A DNA stretch of 64,000 nucleotides from Parapristionchus giblindavisi (GCA_943737045.1 CALSFV010000208.1:248001-312000), one strand, 5' to 3'. Numbered from the stretch's first letter, positions 41,351 to 52,837 are shown. Translations and numbers: made by a program. The notes: a model not told the origin generated them from the letters alone.

Positions 41351-41402
41351 GTGCGCCCATTGTGAGAGTTTACGATAAGGTAAACTCTCACCATGGTCGC
41401 AC
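41351..41402. repeat. Near-perfect 23-bp hairpin, 6-nt loop
   Basis: The arms GTGCG..GTGAGAGTTTAC and GTAAACTCTCAC..CGCAC pair over 23 bp with two mismatches around the loop GATAAG; the inner 12 bp are perfect. It could be a MITE remnant, a palindromic binding site or a short structured RNA. No flanking evidence decides. Confidence 0.75.
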
Positions 41403-41634
41403 CTATTCCTATGCAAATTGATCATGTTTTCCGAATCGATATCCATAATAGACGCTTAGTATTACATGTTTATGTGTGAGATCAGATTAGGCGCTTTCTG
41501 ATCCCTACACTTTCATGTTCTCTTTCTCTAACTAAATATGTAACTCTTAAACAGGCCCCTTCCACTTATGTCTAGACTTATCAGTTATTATTTATTCTGT
41601 ATTTGCATCAAAATCGCTTGGAAATCGATTGTAA

Positions 41635-41739
41635 TCACTTCAAGTCCATTTCAGATTGAGTAGTCATGACGAGACGGTCGTCAACTACGGGCTGATTGGA
41701 TTGAAGATATTTCATCCAAGTCGGAGTCCAGGACGGCAT
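41635..41739 (-). CDS. Small possible ORF, 34 aa
   Basis: An ATG at 41739 opens a 34-codon frame starting MPSWTPTWMKYLQ and containing VVDDRLVMTTQSEMDLK. Its composition looks protein-like, but it is short and isolated, with no confident partner exon. GTGATT near its stop could be a weak donor. Not recognised. Confidence 0.2.
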   Translation of the reverse strand: MPSWTPTWMKYLQSNQPVVDDRLVMTTQSEMDLK

Positions 41740-41799
41740 CTTCTCTAGGCAGTAATGTATTACATGTACATCAGTGTGGCAAGGTATATTGTAGTTTAG

Positions 41800-41875
41800 T
41801 TACGGAAACCCGTCGTATTTTCCAAGCCAGCAAAGTTAACTAGGCGGGGTTTCCGCATTGCTATATAAATAGGGC
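41800..41875. promoter_or_regulatory. Inverted GGAAACCC / GGGTTTCC pair with TATATAAATA
   Basis: TACGGAAACCCGTCG and GGCGGGGTTTCCGCA form an imperfect inverted repeat, followed at once by TATATAAATAGGG, a good TATA box. No gene starts downstream, so this may be an element end or an orphan promoter. Confidence 0.3.
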
Positions 41876-41964
41876 GTACTAAAAATGGGCGGCGCCATGA
41901 ATTGGTACATAAGAACGGGCACGATCGAGTATATATAATAATAAATCCTTTGTCACATCAAGTA

Positions 41965-42046
41965 ATAGGGACCCTTGTTCCAGTGGATAAGAGCCTGGAC
42001 AATCATCAGGATCGGTTGGTCTGCAGGAAAGTTCAAACACCGACAT
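41965..42046 (+). mobile_element. Possible tRNA-derived SINE head
   Basis: CCAGTGGATAAGAGCCTGG resembles an A box and GTTCAAACACC a degenerate B box at roughly tRNA spacing. The stems do not close. Weak evidence. Confidence 0.3.
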
Positions 42047-42160
42047 GGATCAGCAAAAGAAATCATCTCCCAATTCTCTCAAATCCTTTTTGCCATTTTT
42101 TCCCTTGATGCATAATCACACTCCCTGCTCTAACGTCTAGTGAGTGACAGAGGTCTCATA

Positions 42161-42444
42161 CTCCGGTATTTTTTGCTCGCGGGGCACACCGTTGAGAGGA
42201 CAAATCTCACGGGGTACACCGCGACCACGGTGTGGAAGGGACGGTGTGCCTCGCGGGGTGGACATCAAATCTCGCGGGGCACACCATCTCTCCCACCCCA
42301 CGGGGCACGCCGTCACCCACCTCGCGGGGCTCCCCGTCTAGAGGTTGTAGCTCGCGAGGTACCACGTCGAAAGTTTCTTTCCTGCGGTATACCTCGCGGC
42401 GTACGGGATTGAACGGTGTGTCCCGCGAGTAAAAAATACCGGAG
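42161..42444. mobile_element. GC-rich TIR element with TA duplication and internal repeats
   Basis: The ends are inverted: CTCCGGTATTTTTTGCTCGC at the left and CTCCGGTATTTTTTACTCGC (complement) at the right, extending to about 33 bp with few mismatches; TA sits just outside both ends. Inside, CTCGCGGGGCACACCG-type units recur about six times in either orientation, far more GC-rich than the surroundings. The open frames here encode Arg/Gly/Pro repeats and are not genes. It is a non-autonomous Tc1/mariner-class or similar MITE. Confidence 0.8.
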
Positions 42445-43293
42445 TAGAATGACCATGAATCGTGATCCAATTTTTTTCTCGAAATTCTGTTTCAATGAAA
42501 TTCACATCAAGTAGGGACCGCGTTAAGTTCAAAAATCGTACTATTTTTGTAGCCACGTTTCATTCAGCTGAATTCAGCAAGGAAACCGCCTATGAGCTTG
42601 TACATCCTGTCGTTTTTATTGGGGAACGGCGCAATCGGCACATGAAACAAAAGAAATAAGTTTTTGTCGAATCATTTATGGTAAATATATCTAAGTATGC
42701 TGTTGCCTCTTTATTTATTTTTATTATTTCTAACAAATGCATTTATGAATTTTTTTTTGGGTTTTCCCAAAATATGTATGAGCGCCAGGAAAGAGCTGAT
42801 TCATGATTGAATATTCGAACATCGAATGATTGTAAACAAATTCGAAAATTTAATATTTAATGAAGAAATTAATTCTCTACACCTTCCCTTAGTATTGGGA
42901 AGTGAACATATACCATCAATCTTCACTTATATTCTATCTGTAATTACTTAGCTTAGCCTTCTCTTCTTCATTCATCTTGCCAATCTACATATACATCTTC
43001 CTTATACTCTTTATAATACTACTATATCCTTCATTCTCATCTATGCTATAGTACTACATAATTTGTTCTTTCACCTTCTTTATTCGATTCAGAATGATGA
43101 TTGTCTTGCATTAATTGAGAGCATACACCTTTTCGCGTAGCCAGTAAATTTTGCAATGGCTATATTTCCCAGTTTATCTTGCATCGCATGCACATTATTT
43201 TTGTGTACTAAATTATTTTTTACTCTTCCTTGCATTCTCTCCGGCCTTCAGTATGTAATTTTCATGTAATCTTTCCCCTCTTTCTCTCTCTTT

Positions 43294-43381
<88 letters not shown>

Positions 43382-43995
43382 ACTCCAAACAATCCACTCT
43401 GTCGAACTATCATATCCTTATAAGCTGCAGATAACATCTACCATCATAGTGGCATATCACACTTTTTTAACTGGGACTTAAAACTTTGTTGATTTCATGA
43501 ATTATCAGTTCCTTTAATTCTTTCTAATTCTTGTCCTATACACGGTGACGAGTACACAGTTCTCTTTGCACAGAGGCGCCTATTAAACAGCCTCTTGATT
43601 ACTGATGTTCTGTGTACATTTTATTCAATTTATGTGGCAATTAGATCATTTTGAGGGAAATGATAAATTGGCTTTTCAGTGTTATTCCATGATACCATGC
43701 ATGGTCACAAATGCTACAGCAATCTCGGGAATATAGTTTTAAATAGAATTTAAATTCATCCGCAGTGCCATCAAGGAATTGTAGTGAACAGTGATACACC
43801 AGTAACTGCTGATTATCGAAAATAATAACTCACATAGATGTTTTGTGTGATAAGTTAAGGCTAAGGATCAGATAAATTGAACAAAACATTACAATCTCAT
43901 ATCTCTATGTATCTATTGTTGCAAAATAAGCGTACTAATCGCAATAGACCTGCATGTATTTCATTTCGTACACATATCCAAATGTCTGATAACAA
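42445..43995. other. Intergenic, no gene seen; contains the CT microsatellite
   Basis: AT-rich with no exon-like segments recognised. The only clear feature is the CT repeat at 43299-43378. Confidence 0.5.
43299..43378. repeat. (CT)n microsatellite
   Basis: About 40 uninterrupted CT dinucleotides, continuous with a looser CT-rich stretch from 43275. Likely length-polymorphic. Confidence 0.95.
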
Positions 43996-44243
43996 ATCAT
44001 ACTTGTAAAACTTTACAAGGAACCTTTCGGTCTCGTTTTCATCACATGAAATGGCAATATCATAACAGAAAGAAGTGTTCGATGCTGATTAGGAATCCGT
44101 TTTAAAACGTCGCCCAATCGGGCTGAGCTTCGAGAAAATCGATACTGAAATTTGGGGGGGGGTCGATTTGAAAATTCTCGAGGTCTCCTTCACAACAAAT
44201 CCCGATGGGTTCGCTAACTCATCTATCAAACACGAAACCAACT

Positions 44244-44316
44244 GGCCGTGTAGTGTAGTGGATAAGGTGTCTGCATTCACTTTTGGCTGTCAGGGGTTCG
44301 ATCCCCCTTGCAGCAG
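44244..44316 (+). mobile_element. tRNA-Arg-like unit, left arm
   Basis: GGCCGTGTAGTGTAGTGGAT with AAGG after it resembles the 5' half of an arginine tRNA and includes an A box. AGGGGTTCGATCCCCCT is a perfect T arm and B box. D and anticodon stems and the acceptor do not pair well, so this is a tRNA-derived SINE head more likely than a working tRNA. Confidence 0.55.
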
Positions 44317-44713
44317 TTTTCTTTTGCTGATTTTGTTCTTGCCGAAAGATTAAAATGTTTTACTGTGATTTTTTTTTCTTAAAAGAAATCAGTAAATAGA
44401 ACACACTTTATCGGTAGCTCTATATCTTATTTATTATCTATCTCTATGAATCTCTATGAAGCCCGAAGCTTGGAGATCTTTTCGAGTAGCGTCAGAAGGA
44501 TCCAACGAAGAAGGGCAGAATTCTGCGAGAAGGACAACGACGATTGAAGGTGTGATCGTCATGATATAGGTTGAATAAGAAGCGCAAAGGCCTTTTAATG
44601 ACATAGAAGAGAGCGCAATCAAGCATCAAAGAGAAACTCAATCTATAGTGATCTACACTGACAAACAAGCTTGAACGGTTGATCTTGATAATTACAAAAC
44701 CAGCAAAAGAAAA

Positions 44714-44785
44714 CTGCTGCAGGGGGATCGAACCCCTGACAGCCAAAAGTGAATGCAGACACCTTATCCACTACACTACACGGCC
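44714..44785 (-). mobile_element. tRNA-Arg-like unit, right arm
   Basis: Inverted copy of 44244-44316, with the same intact B box and the same unpaired acceptor ends. The close match of the two copies suggests recent duplication. Confidence 0.55.
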
Positions 44786-45854
44786 AGTTGGTTTCGTATT
44801 TGATAGATGAGTTAGCGAACCCATCGGGATTTGTTGTGTAGGAGACCTCGCGAATTTTCAAATCGACCCCCCAAATTTCAGTATCGATTTTCTCGAAGCT
44901 CAGCCCGATTGGGCGACGTTTTAAATCGGATTCCTAATCAGCATCGAACACTTCTTTCAGTCATGCTATTGCCATTTCATGTGATGAAAACGAGACCGAA
45001 AGGTTCCCTTGTTAGTATGATAAAGATACATAATAAAGCGTATGCGAATATCTCATCATCTATGTAGGAAGACATCTCTATTTTTTCTCGTTGTTCTTTT
45101 TAGCCCTATCATTATGTCTATACAGGAATTCATGCGTGAATAATATGCTCGACTATGTTCTCATCAAAGAATTCACTGTGACCGCGGAGTACGCTGTCTG
45201 TGATAGCACAATTACAAAAGATCAACCATAAGTATTAAGGTTTATTGATTATATCGCTTTGATCGATGGACTTTTCTTTATGCTGACAATTTATAGAACT
45301 GATCTATACATACCTAGTTTAGGTATTGCTTACCGTTCATGAATGCAATAATAATAATTCGAATATGTTTTAATCATACTAACAAAGGGAAGACGAAGAT
45401 GATCAGATGGTGTATGGTCCATTTCTCTTGTGATCGCGAACTTGAATTCCATATTTTGCGGATCTCCAAGCGAACAGCTCTGAATGTAACTTTATCGGCC
45501 TTATTCGGTAGTATTTAGCCGTCTTCCTTTTTTAGATTCTTTATCGGCCTCTCAACAAAGCCAACTAAGTCGTTGTCTATTCATCCTCGTTATTTTATGC
45601 CTCATTTATATCAAGACGAGAATTATTTGCAGATGAAACGGTTTGCATTTGGAGAATCATGAAAGCAAATGGAAGAGTGTGAGATTGATCGGAATTAAAT
45701 GAACTGATTAATGATAAAACATGACCAAACTCGCATCGTTCGAAGTTTCAATTATCCTGATATATCTGAAGGTAAGTGGCTTTTACATAGGAGACGGATT
45801 AGGAAGCTGGACAATTGTTGCTCATCTATAGGTACTTATATTATGATTTTTTTA

Positions 45855-46174
45855 AATTGGAAATAAATACTGTGTTCGGAATATTTTTAAATGCAACTCT
45901 TCCACATACAACAGAGTATCACCGATGTTAATGTAGTGTTCAATTATAAAAATATTAAGAATATTTTAATTGGAAATAAATACTGTGTTCGGAATATTTT
46001 TAAATGCAACTCTTCCACATACAACAGAGTATCACCGATGTTAATGTAGTGTTCAATTATAAAAATATTAAGAATATTTTAATTGGAAATAAAAACTGTG
46101 TTCGGAATATTTTTAAATGCAACTCTTCCACATACAACAGAGTATCACCGATGTTAATGTAGTGTTCAATTATA
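45855..46174. repeat. Tandem repeat, 113-bp period, about 2.8 copies
   Basis: Units start at AATTGGAAATAAA at 45855, 45968 and 46081; the third is cut after GTTCAATTATAA at about 46174. Copies differ at about one base by eye (AAATAC versus AAAAAC). A young satellite-like array with no coding content. Confidence 0.9.
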
Positions 46175-46597
46175 ACTAATTTCCAAGTACTGTATAAAGG
46201 ATTATAAGACCAATTGCTTCACGCTAATCAATACCCCTCGTTATATGTAGCTATCTATCGTGTTCTCCTTGATCATTCTGAGAATGACTCATATATCTTT
46301 ATCTCTTACAATGCTCACTGTCATTTACTCATACGATCGAACTTGTTCGTTCGAACGTACACATGATTGGCCTTTTGGAAAAGCAATAAATCCGGAGGAA
46401 AGAGAATGGGTCAAGGGAGGACTTACAATTGTTTCATAAACGACTAGTTATCTATATATGATAAATAGAGAGAGTAACGAGGGAGCGGAGTGAAGAACTC
46501 ATAAACCAACGACGTAAGAATACTTAGAAATGGTGAATATGTTTAAATATTATTATTATCATCATATGAATAATGAATACGGATATATTCCACTCAA

Positions 46598-46713
46598 AAA
46601 AATTCCTGGTATCCCGGGAGAATTATTCCCATTGGTATAAGAGAATTATCCCGTTATCTGACTGGGAATATTTCTCCTGGGATACATTGGCCAGGGTAGT
46701 TTTTACTGTATGG
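46598..46713. mobile_element. Imperfect hairpin / MITE remnant
   Basis: AAAAAAATTCCTGG..TATCCCGGGAGAATTATTCCC pairs imperfectly with GGGAATATTTCTCCTGGGATA..CCAGGGTAGTTTTT. The right end reads (complement) CAGTAAAAACTACCCTGG next to TA, as in Tc1-class elements; the left end is less clean. Confidence 0.5.
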
Positions 46714-46722
46714 ACTACGGAA

Positions 46723-47694
46723 TCAGAGAAAACGGTTCTTGCGTACTCGGGGCGGTGATAGGTCACCGAAGGGTGCAGAATGGATGATGATGGTACTGCC
46801 GTTACGGAGATTATAGTCGCGAAGTTGTCGATGGTTTTGGAGTCTGATAGCTGAAATGATGAATAGATGGACGTTTCTATTGACGACACAGAAACCATTG
46901 CCTATGAATGAGACAGAAAGTGAACGAAGAAGAAAAAGAAGAAGATGATGATCATGATGAAGAGGAAATCGATGAGGGAAGCCAAGCCACCATTAGTGGC
47001 ACGTTCGATATTTAGTGTGATGTAGGTTAACTCAGATGAAAGTGAGAAAGAATGAAATTAAAAGAGAAGAGGAGCTGAGAATGAATGCTTCATTAGCGAT
47101 TCACTCTAAAAAGAATAGGGGGACTATAGAGCAAAAAGGAACCGACTGAACCAAGAATCAGGGCCTCTTTGATTCCATCAATTATTCATTGATGTAGTCC
47201 ACAAGAACGCACATACAATCTATTCTTAAATGAGTAAGGAAACAAGAAAAGATTACGCAAATCAAAATAAAGAAAAAATAATTTACCAAGGTTGATCATG
47301 CCACTTACAATCATATTCTATAAATCTTATTAGAGTTGGCACAGGACAAGTCTCCATGATTCGTGTTATTGTCTAAAAAAAACAATATCCAATAAAAATT
47401 AATATAATATTATTAAAAATTTAAACAAATATATATATATATATAAGTATACTGTAACTTCAAAGTAAGATTAATAACGAGGGAAATCTTACATAAGCTA
47501 CAGTATCCATGGAATGGACAAAGAGTATAAAGCTGAACCCGGGAGCCGATTCGTCCCCATTCCGAACCACGACGATAACATACCTACTACGTTACAGCTC
47601 ATTATTAAATGATGCAAAGCACACATAGACTTACATATGCTTGGAAAGGACCGGAATGGTTGGTCGCTCCGAGGGGTTCTACCCGCTTCTTCGT
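46723..47694 (-). CDS. Short gene, possible doublecortin-type (beta-grasp) domain; 5' end not found
   Basis: Blocks at 47694-47635 (TKKRVEPLGATNHSGPFQAY), 47583-47493 (VVVRNGDESAPGFSFILF, SMDTVAY), 47372-47309 (TRIMETCPVPTLIRFIEYD) and 46850-46723 (RLQNHRQLRDYNLRNGSTII, stop at 46723-46725). The last three join in frame with consensus splice sites; the first junction does not, so an exon or site is missing there. An RNGD motif followed by a helix (SMDTVAYTITRIM) and a closing strand with NGS recalls doublecortin domains, which bind microtubules. The match is by eye only; another ubiquitin-like fold is possible. No ATG was identified. Confidence 0.45.
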
Positions 47695-48572
47695 CTACGG
47701 AATAAAGAGAAAGAAATAGGATAGATAGAGGGGAGGAGCTTTACGGATCCTCATTCTTCTCCTCCTCTTATGCTTTTCAATTGGCTTCCATCCGTCGTCT
47801 CACGATTCTGGCCAATTTGGTCGGTGTCCGCTTCAAATAAGTGAATACCTTTTCCTGTCATTTACTACTCGGCGACATGATTTGGGCCTGCTTTTCTTCC
47901 CATTCTTTTTATCGATTCTATATCATCTATTCAAACACCTCAAACAATGACAAATGATGTAAGTGAATAACGAGATGAGGTAGCATCCACACACATACGA
48001 AAATTCAAAAGAATACAAAGAGAATCACGTGTCTGACACAACTCAACACCCTTGACCAACCGTGGCGCAAGGCTCAATTCAAACACTCCCTATCTCTCGC
48101 ACGGAATAGGGATGGCGGAGCGAGTGAGAGAGAGGCGAGAGACCAACTATCACCCCCTTTCAGCGCCATAGGTTATTGAACTATGTACACAAATCGACAA
48201 TGACTTTTTATCAAATACATCATTATTATGAATCGTGAGCGTGATTGTACAGATCCGTCATGTATTTCCTTCATTTCAAATCTTGTCTCGTCTATTGAAA
48301 GGTAGTCTCTGCCTCTTCCGATGTGGTGAAAGACAAAAGATCGATCCTCGCTCTTTCTCCCTCAATCCTTTCTTCATTCCTCTACTCCCTATTCTATTCA
48401 TAATCACTCAGTCAGTACCCCTCTTCCCTGTGGTTGCAGTCCATGTCATATCTCTCTGCAACGTGTAGCGCGCGCTCCATTCTAAATGTATTTTGTATTC
48501 CCGCATTTTGTATTTGCTGTAAATAACCTATTATTACTGTAAATATACAATTACTTATTGTTGCTGTTACAG
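47695..48572. other. Upstream region of V-ATPase B
   Basis: No confident gene. It contains CT-rich and CpG-containing stretches (48090-48150). A possible upstream exon of the DCX-like gene (minus strand near 47855-47750) could not be joined. TTGCTGTTACAG lies directly before the V-ATPase ATG, so the coding exon is entered by splicing, either from a 5' UTR exon or by spliced-leader addition. Confidence 0.4.
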
Positions 48573-50722
48573 ATGGCTGCTCCAGCTGTTGATGTGAACC
48601 AACCGATCACTCAGGCCAAGACGGCCACCGTCAGAAACTACACCACACAGCCTCGTTTGAGTAAGTCCACATCATCCATATGCATTATTGTTCATCAATC
48701 ATAAACATCATTCATCATTCAATGATTGCCTCTTTTCAGTCTACAAGACTGTCACTGGTGTCAACGGACCTCTCGTCATTCTCAACGACGTCAAGTTCCC
48801 TCAGTTCTCTGAGATCGTACAGATCACTCTTCCTGATGGTACCAAGAGATCCGGACAGGTCCTCGAGATCACTCGTAACAAGGCCGTCGTACAGGTACAC
48901 TACCCTTCGCCATAGTACATTGTTGTACCAACTATAATATAACTCAAATGCAACGGGTCTCTTGCAGGTCTTCGAGGGAACCTCGGGTATTGATGCCAAG
49001 AACACCATTTGCGAGTTCACCGGAGACATTCTCCGCTCTCCCGTATCCGAAGACATGCTTGGTCGTATCTTCAACGGATCAGGAAAGCCCATCGACAAGG
49101 TGCGGTTAAAAATTAAGCATTACAAATGAGTCATAGTTCAAACTGTAAAAAATAAACAATCAAACAACTGATTCAGGGACCTCCCGTCCTCGCCGAGGAT
49201 TTCCTCGACATCAACGGACAGCCCATCAACCCCTGGTCTCGTATCTACCCCGAGGAAATGATCCAGGTACCGAGACTTGAAACCTGATCCTGACTCGGGA
49301 TATGCTTGTAATACCTGATTATCTGCAGACTGGTATCTCCGCCATCGATGTGATGAACTCGATTGCCCGTGGACAGAAGATTCCCATCTTCTCCGCTGCC
49401 GGTCTTCCCCACAACGAAATCGCCGCCCAGATCGTACGTCAGGGAGGTTAGTGATATCTCCATAACAATATCATAGAGTAGAACGAGCACATCGCAGGTC
49501 TCGTCAAGCTTCCCGCTGCTGAGCGCAAGCACGCCGCCACTGGATCCGGCAATGACAACTTCGCTATTGTCTTCGCTGCTATGGGAGTCAACATGGAAAC
49601 TGCTCGTTTCTTCAAGCAGGATTTCGAAGAGAACGGTAATCACAATCCATAATATGACTAAGACTAAACCAGGACGCGTTAAGGTTCCATGGAGAACGTA
49701 TGTCTCTTCCTCAACTTGGCCAACGATCCCACCATCGAACGTATCATCACTCCTCGTATCGCTCTCACTGCTGCCGAGTTCTTCGCCTACCAGTGCGAGA
49801 AGCACGTACTTGTAGTACTCACTGACATGTCCTCATACGCTGAGGCTCTTCGTGAGGTAAACCACGCCTTATTTTCGTGATCTGGTTATGTATATGAGCG
49901 GATATGTTGTAGGTATCAGCTGCCCGTGAAGAGGTACCCGGTAGACGTGGTTTCCCCGGTTACATGTACACTGATTTGGCTACCATCTACGAGAGAGCCG
50001 GTCGTGTCGAAGGCAGAGACGGATCCATCACGCAGATCCCCATTCTTACTATGCCTAACGACGGTAAGTCAATGTACTTAATGGGGACTTGCGTGATTAC
50101 GGTCTTTGCGATTTCAGATATTACCCATCCTATTCCTGATCTTACTGGATACATTACTGAGGGGCAGATCTACGTCGATCGTCAGCTTCACAATCGTCTC
50201 ATCTACCCTCCTATCAACGTACTCCCCTCTCTGTCTCGTCTCATGAAATCTGCTATCGGAGAGGTAAGTAACGACCTTAAGACTTAAGGTTGTAAATGTC
50301 CTTAGTGAAACATTTAGCAATGATGCATTATAGGGCATGACCCGTGAGGATCACTCTGATGTGTCTAACCAGCTCTACGCTTGTTACGCTATCGGAAAGG
50401 ACGTGCAGGCCATGAAGGCTGTAGTAGGAGAGGAAGCTCTGTCATCTGATGATTTGCTCTATCTCGAGTTCCTCGTCAAGTTCGAGAAGAACTTCATTAC
50501 CCAGGGTAAGACGACCCCTCTCCATGATATCCTAATGATGAGTTGATTCTAGGTCACTACGAGAACCGTACCGTTTTCGAGTCTCTCGATATCGGATGGC
50601 AGCTTCTTCGTATCTTCCCTCGTGAAATGCTTAAGCGAATTCCCGAGTCGACTCTTGACAAGTACTATCCTCGTGGTGGTCTTGCTGCTCCTGTCGTCTT
50701 GAAAGGAGACAAGCACGAGTAA
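48573..50722 (+). CDS. vha-12: V-type proton ATPase subunit B
   Basis: Eleven exons join in frame: 48573-48660, 48740-48894, 48968-49099, 49177-49266, 49329-49446, 49498-49635, 49684-49856, 49913-50063, 50118-50263, 50334-50505 and 50553-50722, giving 510 aa, the usual length is about 490-510. Subunit B is the non-catalytic nucleotide-binding subunit of the V1 head, alternating with A in the hexamer that drives proton pumping into endomembrane compartments. Visible landmarks: [16 protein letters not shown] near the N terminus, the B-type loop [20 protein letters not shown] in place of a true Walker [34 protein letters not shown], and the signature [20 protein letters not shown]. Codons favour C-ending synonyms (CTC, ATC, AAG) much more than neighbouring genes, as expected for high expression. 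Introns are all short, about 45-80 bp. Confidence 0.98.
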
Positions 50723-52368
50723 ATAACGCCCTTCATTCCAACTCCACTTACTGTTCATACACGCACTGTAGAGTAATTAGCCACTCTATGATCCCCCTAA
50801 TACTTCATGTCCTTGAAAATGCTTATTTTCCATTCCTACGTTCTTATATTGTGATAGCCCAGATAGACCAATCTTCGTCTTATTCTTCTTTTTCTTCTTC
50901 TATTATAGTGAGTAGAGATTAGAGAGAGAGAGCAATAAGAGCGTTGGTCGTATAAGAGATGAGATATACCATTCGTGCGATTGTCTATAGTTTGCCGAGT
51001 CCCGCCCCTCTTTTCTTGTCTTTGTTCAATCGATAGTTATCTCCTCTCGTATACCGTACCCTATATTGAGATATGTATTAATGTTTGTATTGCATCATTC
51101 ATTCATTCTTGTCGTGGACGGAAATCAAACAAAGTTCACTTAGATTCATCCTGAACTGCTCCCGTTGTGCTCCCCAATCAATCAAATCATTCCATTCCAT
51201 TCTCTCAATCCCCCCCCCTTCTCATGACTAAACAAGAGAGAGAACTTATCACTAACACAAGGCCCCCATCACCACCAACACGCGAAGAGCCTCCCTAGCC
51301 CTTCATTGAACAACTTTATACATTGTACGAATATAGAGAGATACTATTGAATAAAATATTATTGTAGTAGACAAAATATTCTTTATAACATTCAAAGTTT
51401 GGGTGAGTCGTAGATGGGCTATTTCATGAATAAATCAACGTAATCCGTGGATCGATCCACTATTTTTTTTGTTTAAGTACAAAATGTTACCATAAAATTG
51501 ATACTTTTGTATCGTATAACTATCATCATCGATCCGACACAAAAAATATATATTTAAGCGAAAAATAACTTATTTCCTAAATCGACACAACATATTTCGA
51601 AAATCAATCCATTATATAAAAATACCGTGAAATGATTTTAATCAAATGATTTATCTTGCATGACCTTTAATCGATCGTATTCTGCTGTTTTGCGGATGTA
51701 TCTTTGGGGTTAAAATGTGAGTAGGGCCAACAATGTGATAAAGTCAGAAAATGGGTCTCTAAAAGCAGAAGAAGTACATCCAATGTGGTAAGTGATAGAA
51801 GACTCCAAGCAGGCCCAGGAATATATTAAAATAATATCTTCTTTTTTTAAATTTCTCATAACTGAAATGATACTTGTGGACATACGTGACATTTCCAACA
51901 ATGCTCAAAGATTTCGCTTCAAGCTAAGCAATCACTATTGAAATTTAGTTCATTGAGATCGTAAAACTCATAACCTTAAGTGTCCTCTGTGGATTAGGAT
52001 TAGGGACAGACCGTATAGCCAAAATACATATGATATGCAAAATAACGGAGTAGATCTAATGATTTATCATAGAAGGTGAATCTTTTATTTCTCTTTCACT
52101 ATCGTTGAGAGGATTGAAGAATACATTCACTCAATGCAAATCTTTCCATCCACTGTGAATTTCTAGGATGGAAAGACGAATCAAGCGAACAATGAAGATA
52201 GGGGTTGGATACTTGCAATCGTGGATGTCCTCGCAATGAGAAAATATCTTTAGATACTGATTTATATCATTACACGGAACACACGCAAGATCACTTTTTT
52301 TCACTATTATACAAATCCATGTTCTTCGATTGATTGAAGAAAATGTGCAGACTGCGAAATCATCAAAA
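50723..52368. other. 3' flank of V-ATPase B and intergenic DNA
   Basis: AT-rich. AATAAAAT near 51351 is a possible distal polyadenylation signal. A minus-strand frame at 51710-51901 and one at 52131-52394 have no matching exons or clear start context and are not accepted. Nothing else recognised. Confidence 0.45.
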
Positions 52369-52603
52369 GCGCTCTGAGAGAGCGACTCCTCCAAAAGTCA
52401 CCGAAAAACGCTGGATAGAGTCTAGACGAAGAATATGAAGGAGTGTTTCGGGGAGAAAATCTAGCGTGCGACTATGTGGGAGAAAATCTAGCGTTTTCCG
52501 GGACTACCGTAATCTCATGTGGTTTTGCTATCGCAAACTGATTTCTGACTTTTCCCTCGTTTTTTTTACGTAAATCTAACTCGTGAGATATTACAAACAT
52601 AGT

Positions 52604-52837
52604 TTATTCAGGCCTGTAATTCACAATAAGGAAACATATGAAACAATTAAATTCTAACAATAAACATGATGTTAGAATAACGTTCACGTCAATAGAACGT
52701 GCAAGATAATAATCAATTTCATTAGGGCGCGATCGGCATATAGTCTGACGAGCAACCAGTTTTGTAGCATATTTCTTTGACTTATCTGAAACAAAGGCTT
52801 GAATAATTAAAAGAAATAAAATAAAGAATGTTTTCAT
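52604..52837 (-). CDS. Small secreted-type protein, 77 aa, unrecognised
   Basis: The ATG at 52837 opens with a textbook signal pe­ptide (MKTFFILFLLIIQAFVS) followed by a basic segment (DKSKKYATKLVARQ) and TICRSRPNEIDYYLARS. The unspliced frame ends in a hydrophobic Cys-rich stretch. GTGAACG near 52687 and TTACAG near 52617 could bound an intron, in which case the mature product is only about 35 aa after cleavage. It lies inside the TIR-bounded element. No family recognised. Confidence 0.4.
   Translation of the reverse strand: MKTFFILFLLIIQAFVSDKSKKYATKLVARQTICRSRPNEIDYYLARSIDVNVILTSCLLLEFNCFICFLIVNYRPE

Larger units (their letters stand above)
43996..45021. mobile_element. Long inverted repeat (about 330-bp arms) carrying tRNA-like units
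   Basis: The left arm 43996-44335 and the right arm 44695-45021 are near-identical in inverted orientation, from ATCATACT..AACCTTTCGGTCTCG at the outer ends to CAGCAGTTTTCTTTTGCTG at the inner ends. The spacer 44336-44694 is unrelated and non-coding. Each arm ends inside with a tRNA-like unit pointing at the spacer. A transcript across it would fold into a long hairpin. It could be two SINE copies inserted head to head or one composite element. Confidence 0.85.

Noticed and set aside
42140..42556. Arg/Gly/Pro-rich ORFs on both strands
   Set aside because: They are the repeated GC-rich modules of the TIR element read in several frames.
43213..43437. Arg-Glu repeat ORF
   Set aside because: Translation of the CT microsatellite.
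44244..44316. Functional tRNA-Arg gene
   Set aside because: The B box and T arm are perfect, but the acceptor, D and anticodon stems fail to pair and the unit is part of a repeat.
40563..46200. CRISPR array or bacterial operon
   Set aside because: No regularly spaced short repeats with unique spacers; the tandem array is a 113-bp satellite and all genes around are intron-containing.
49245..49805. 186-codon minus-strand ORF
   Set aside because: Antisense shadow of V-ATPase B exons, which have strong codon bias.
52131..52394. 87-codon minus-strand ORF with several cysteines
   Set aside because: It spans the left end of the TIR element, has weak start context and no partner exons; considered as a third small secreted gene but it has no signal peptide.
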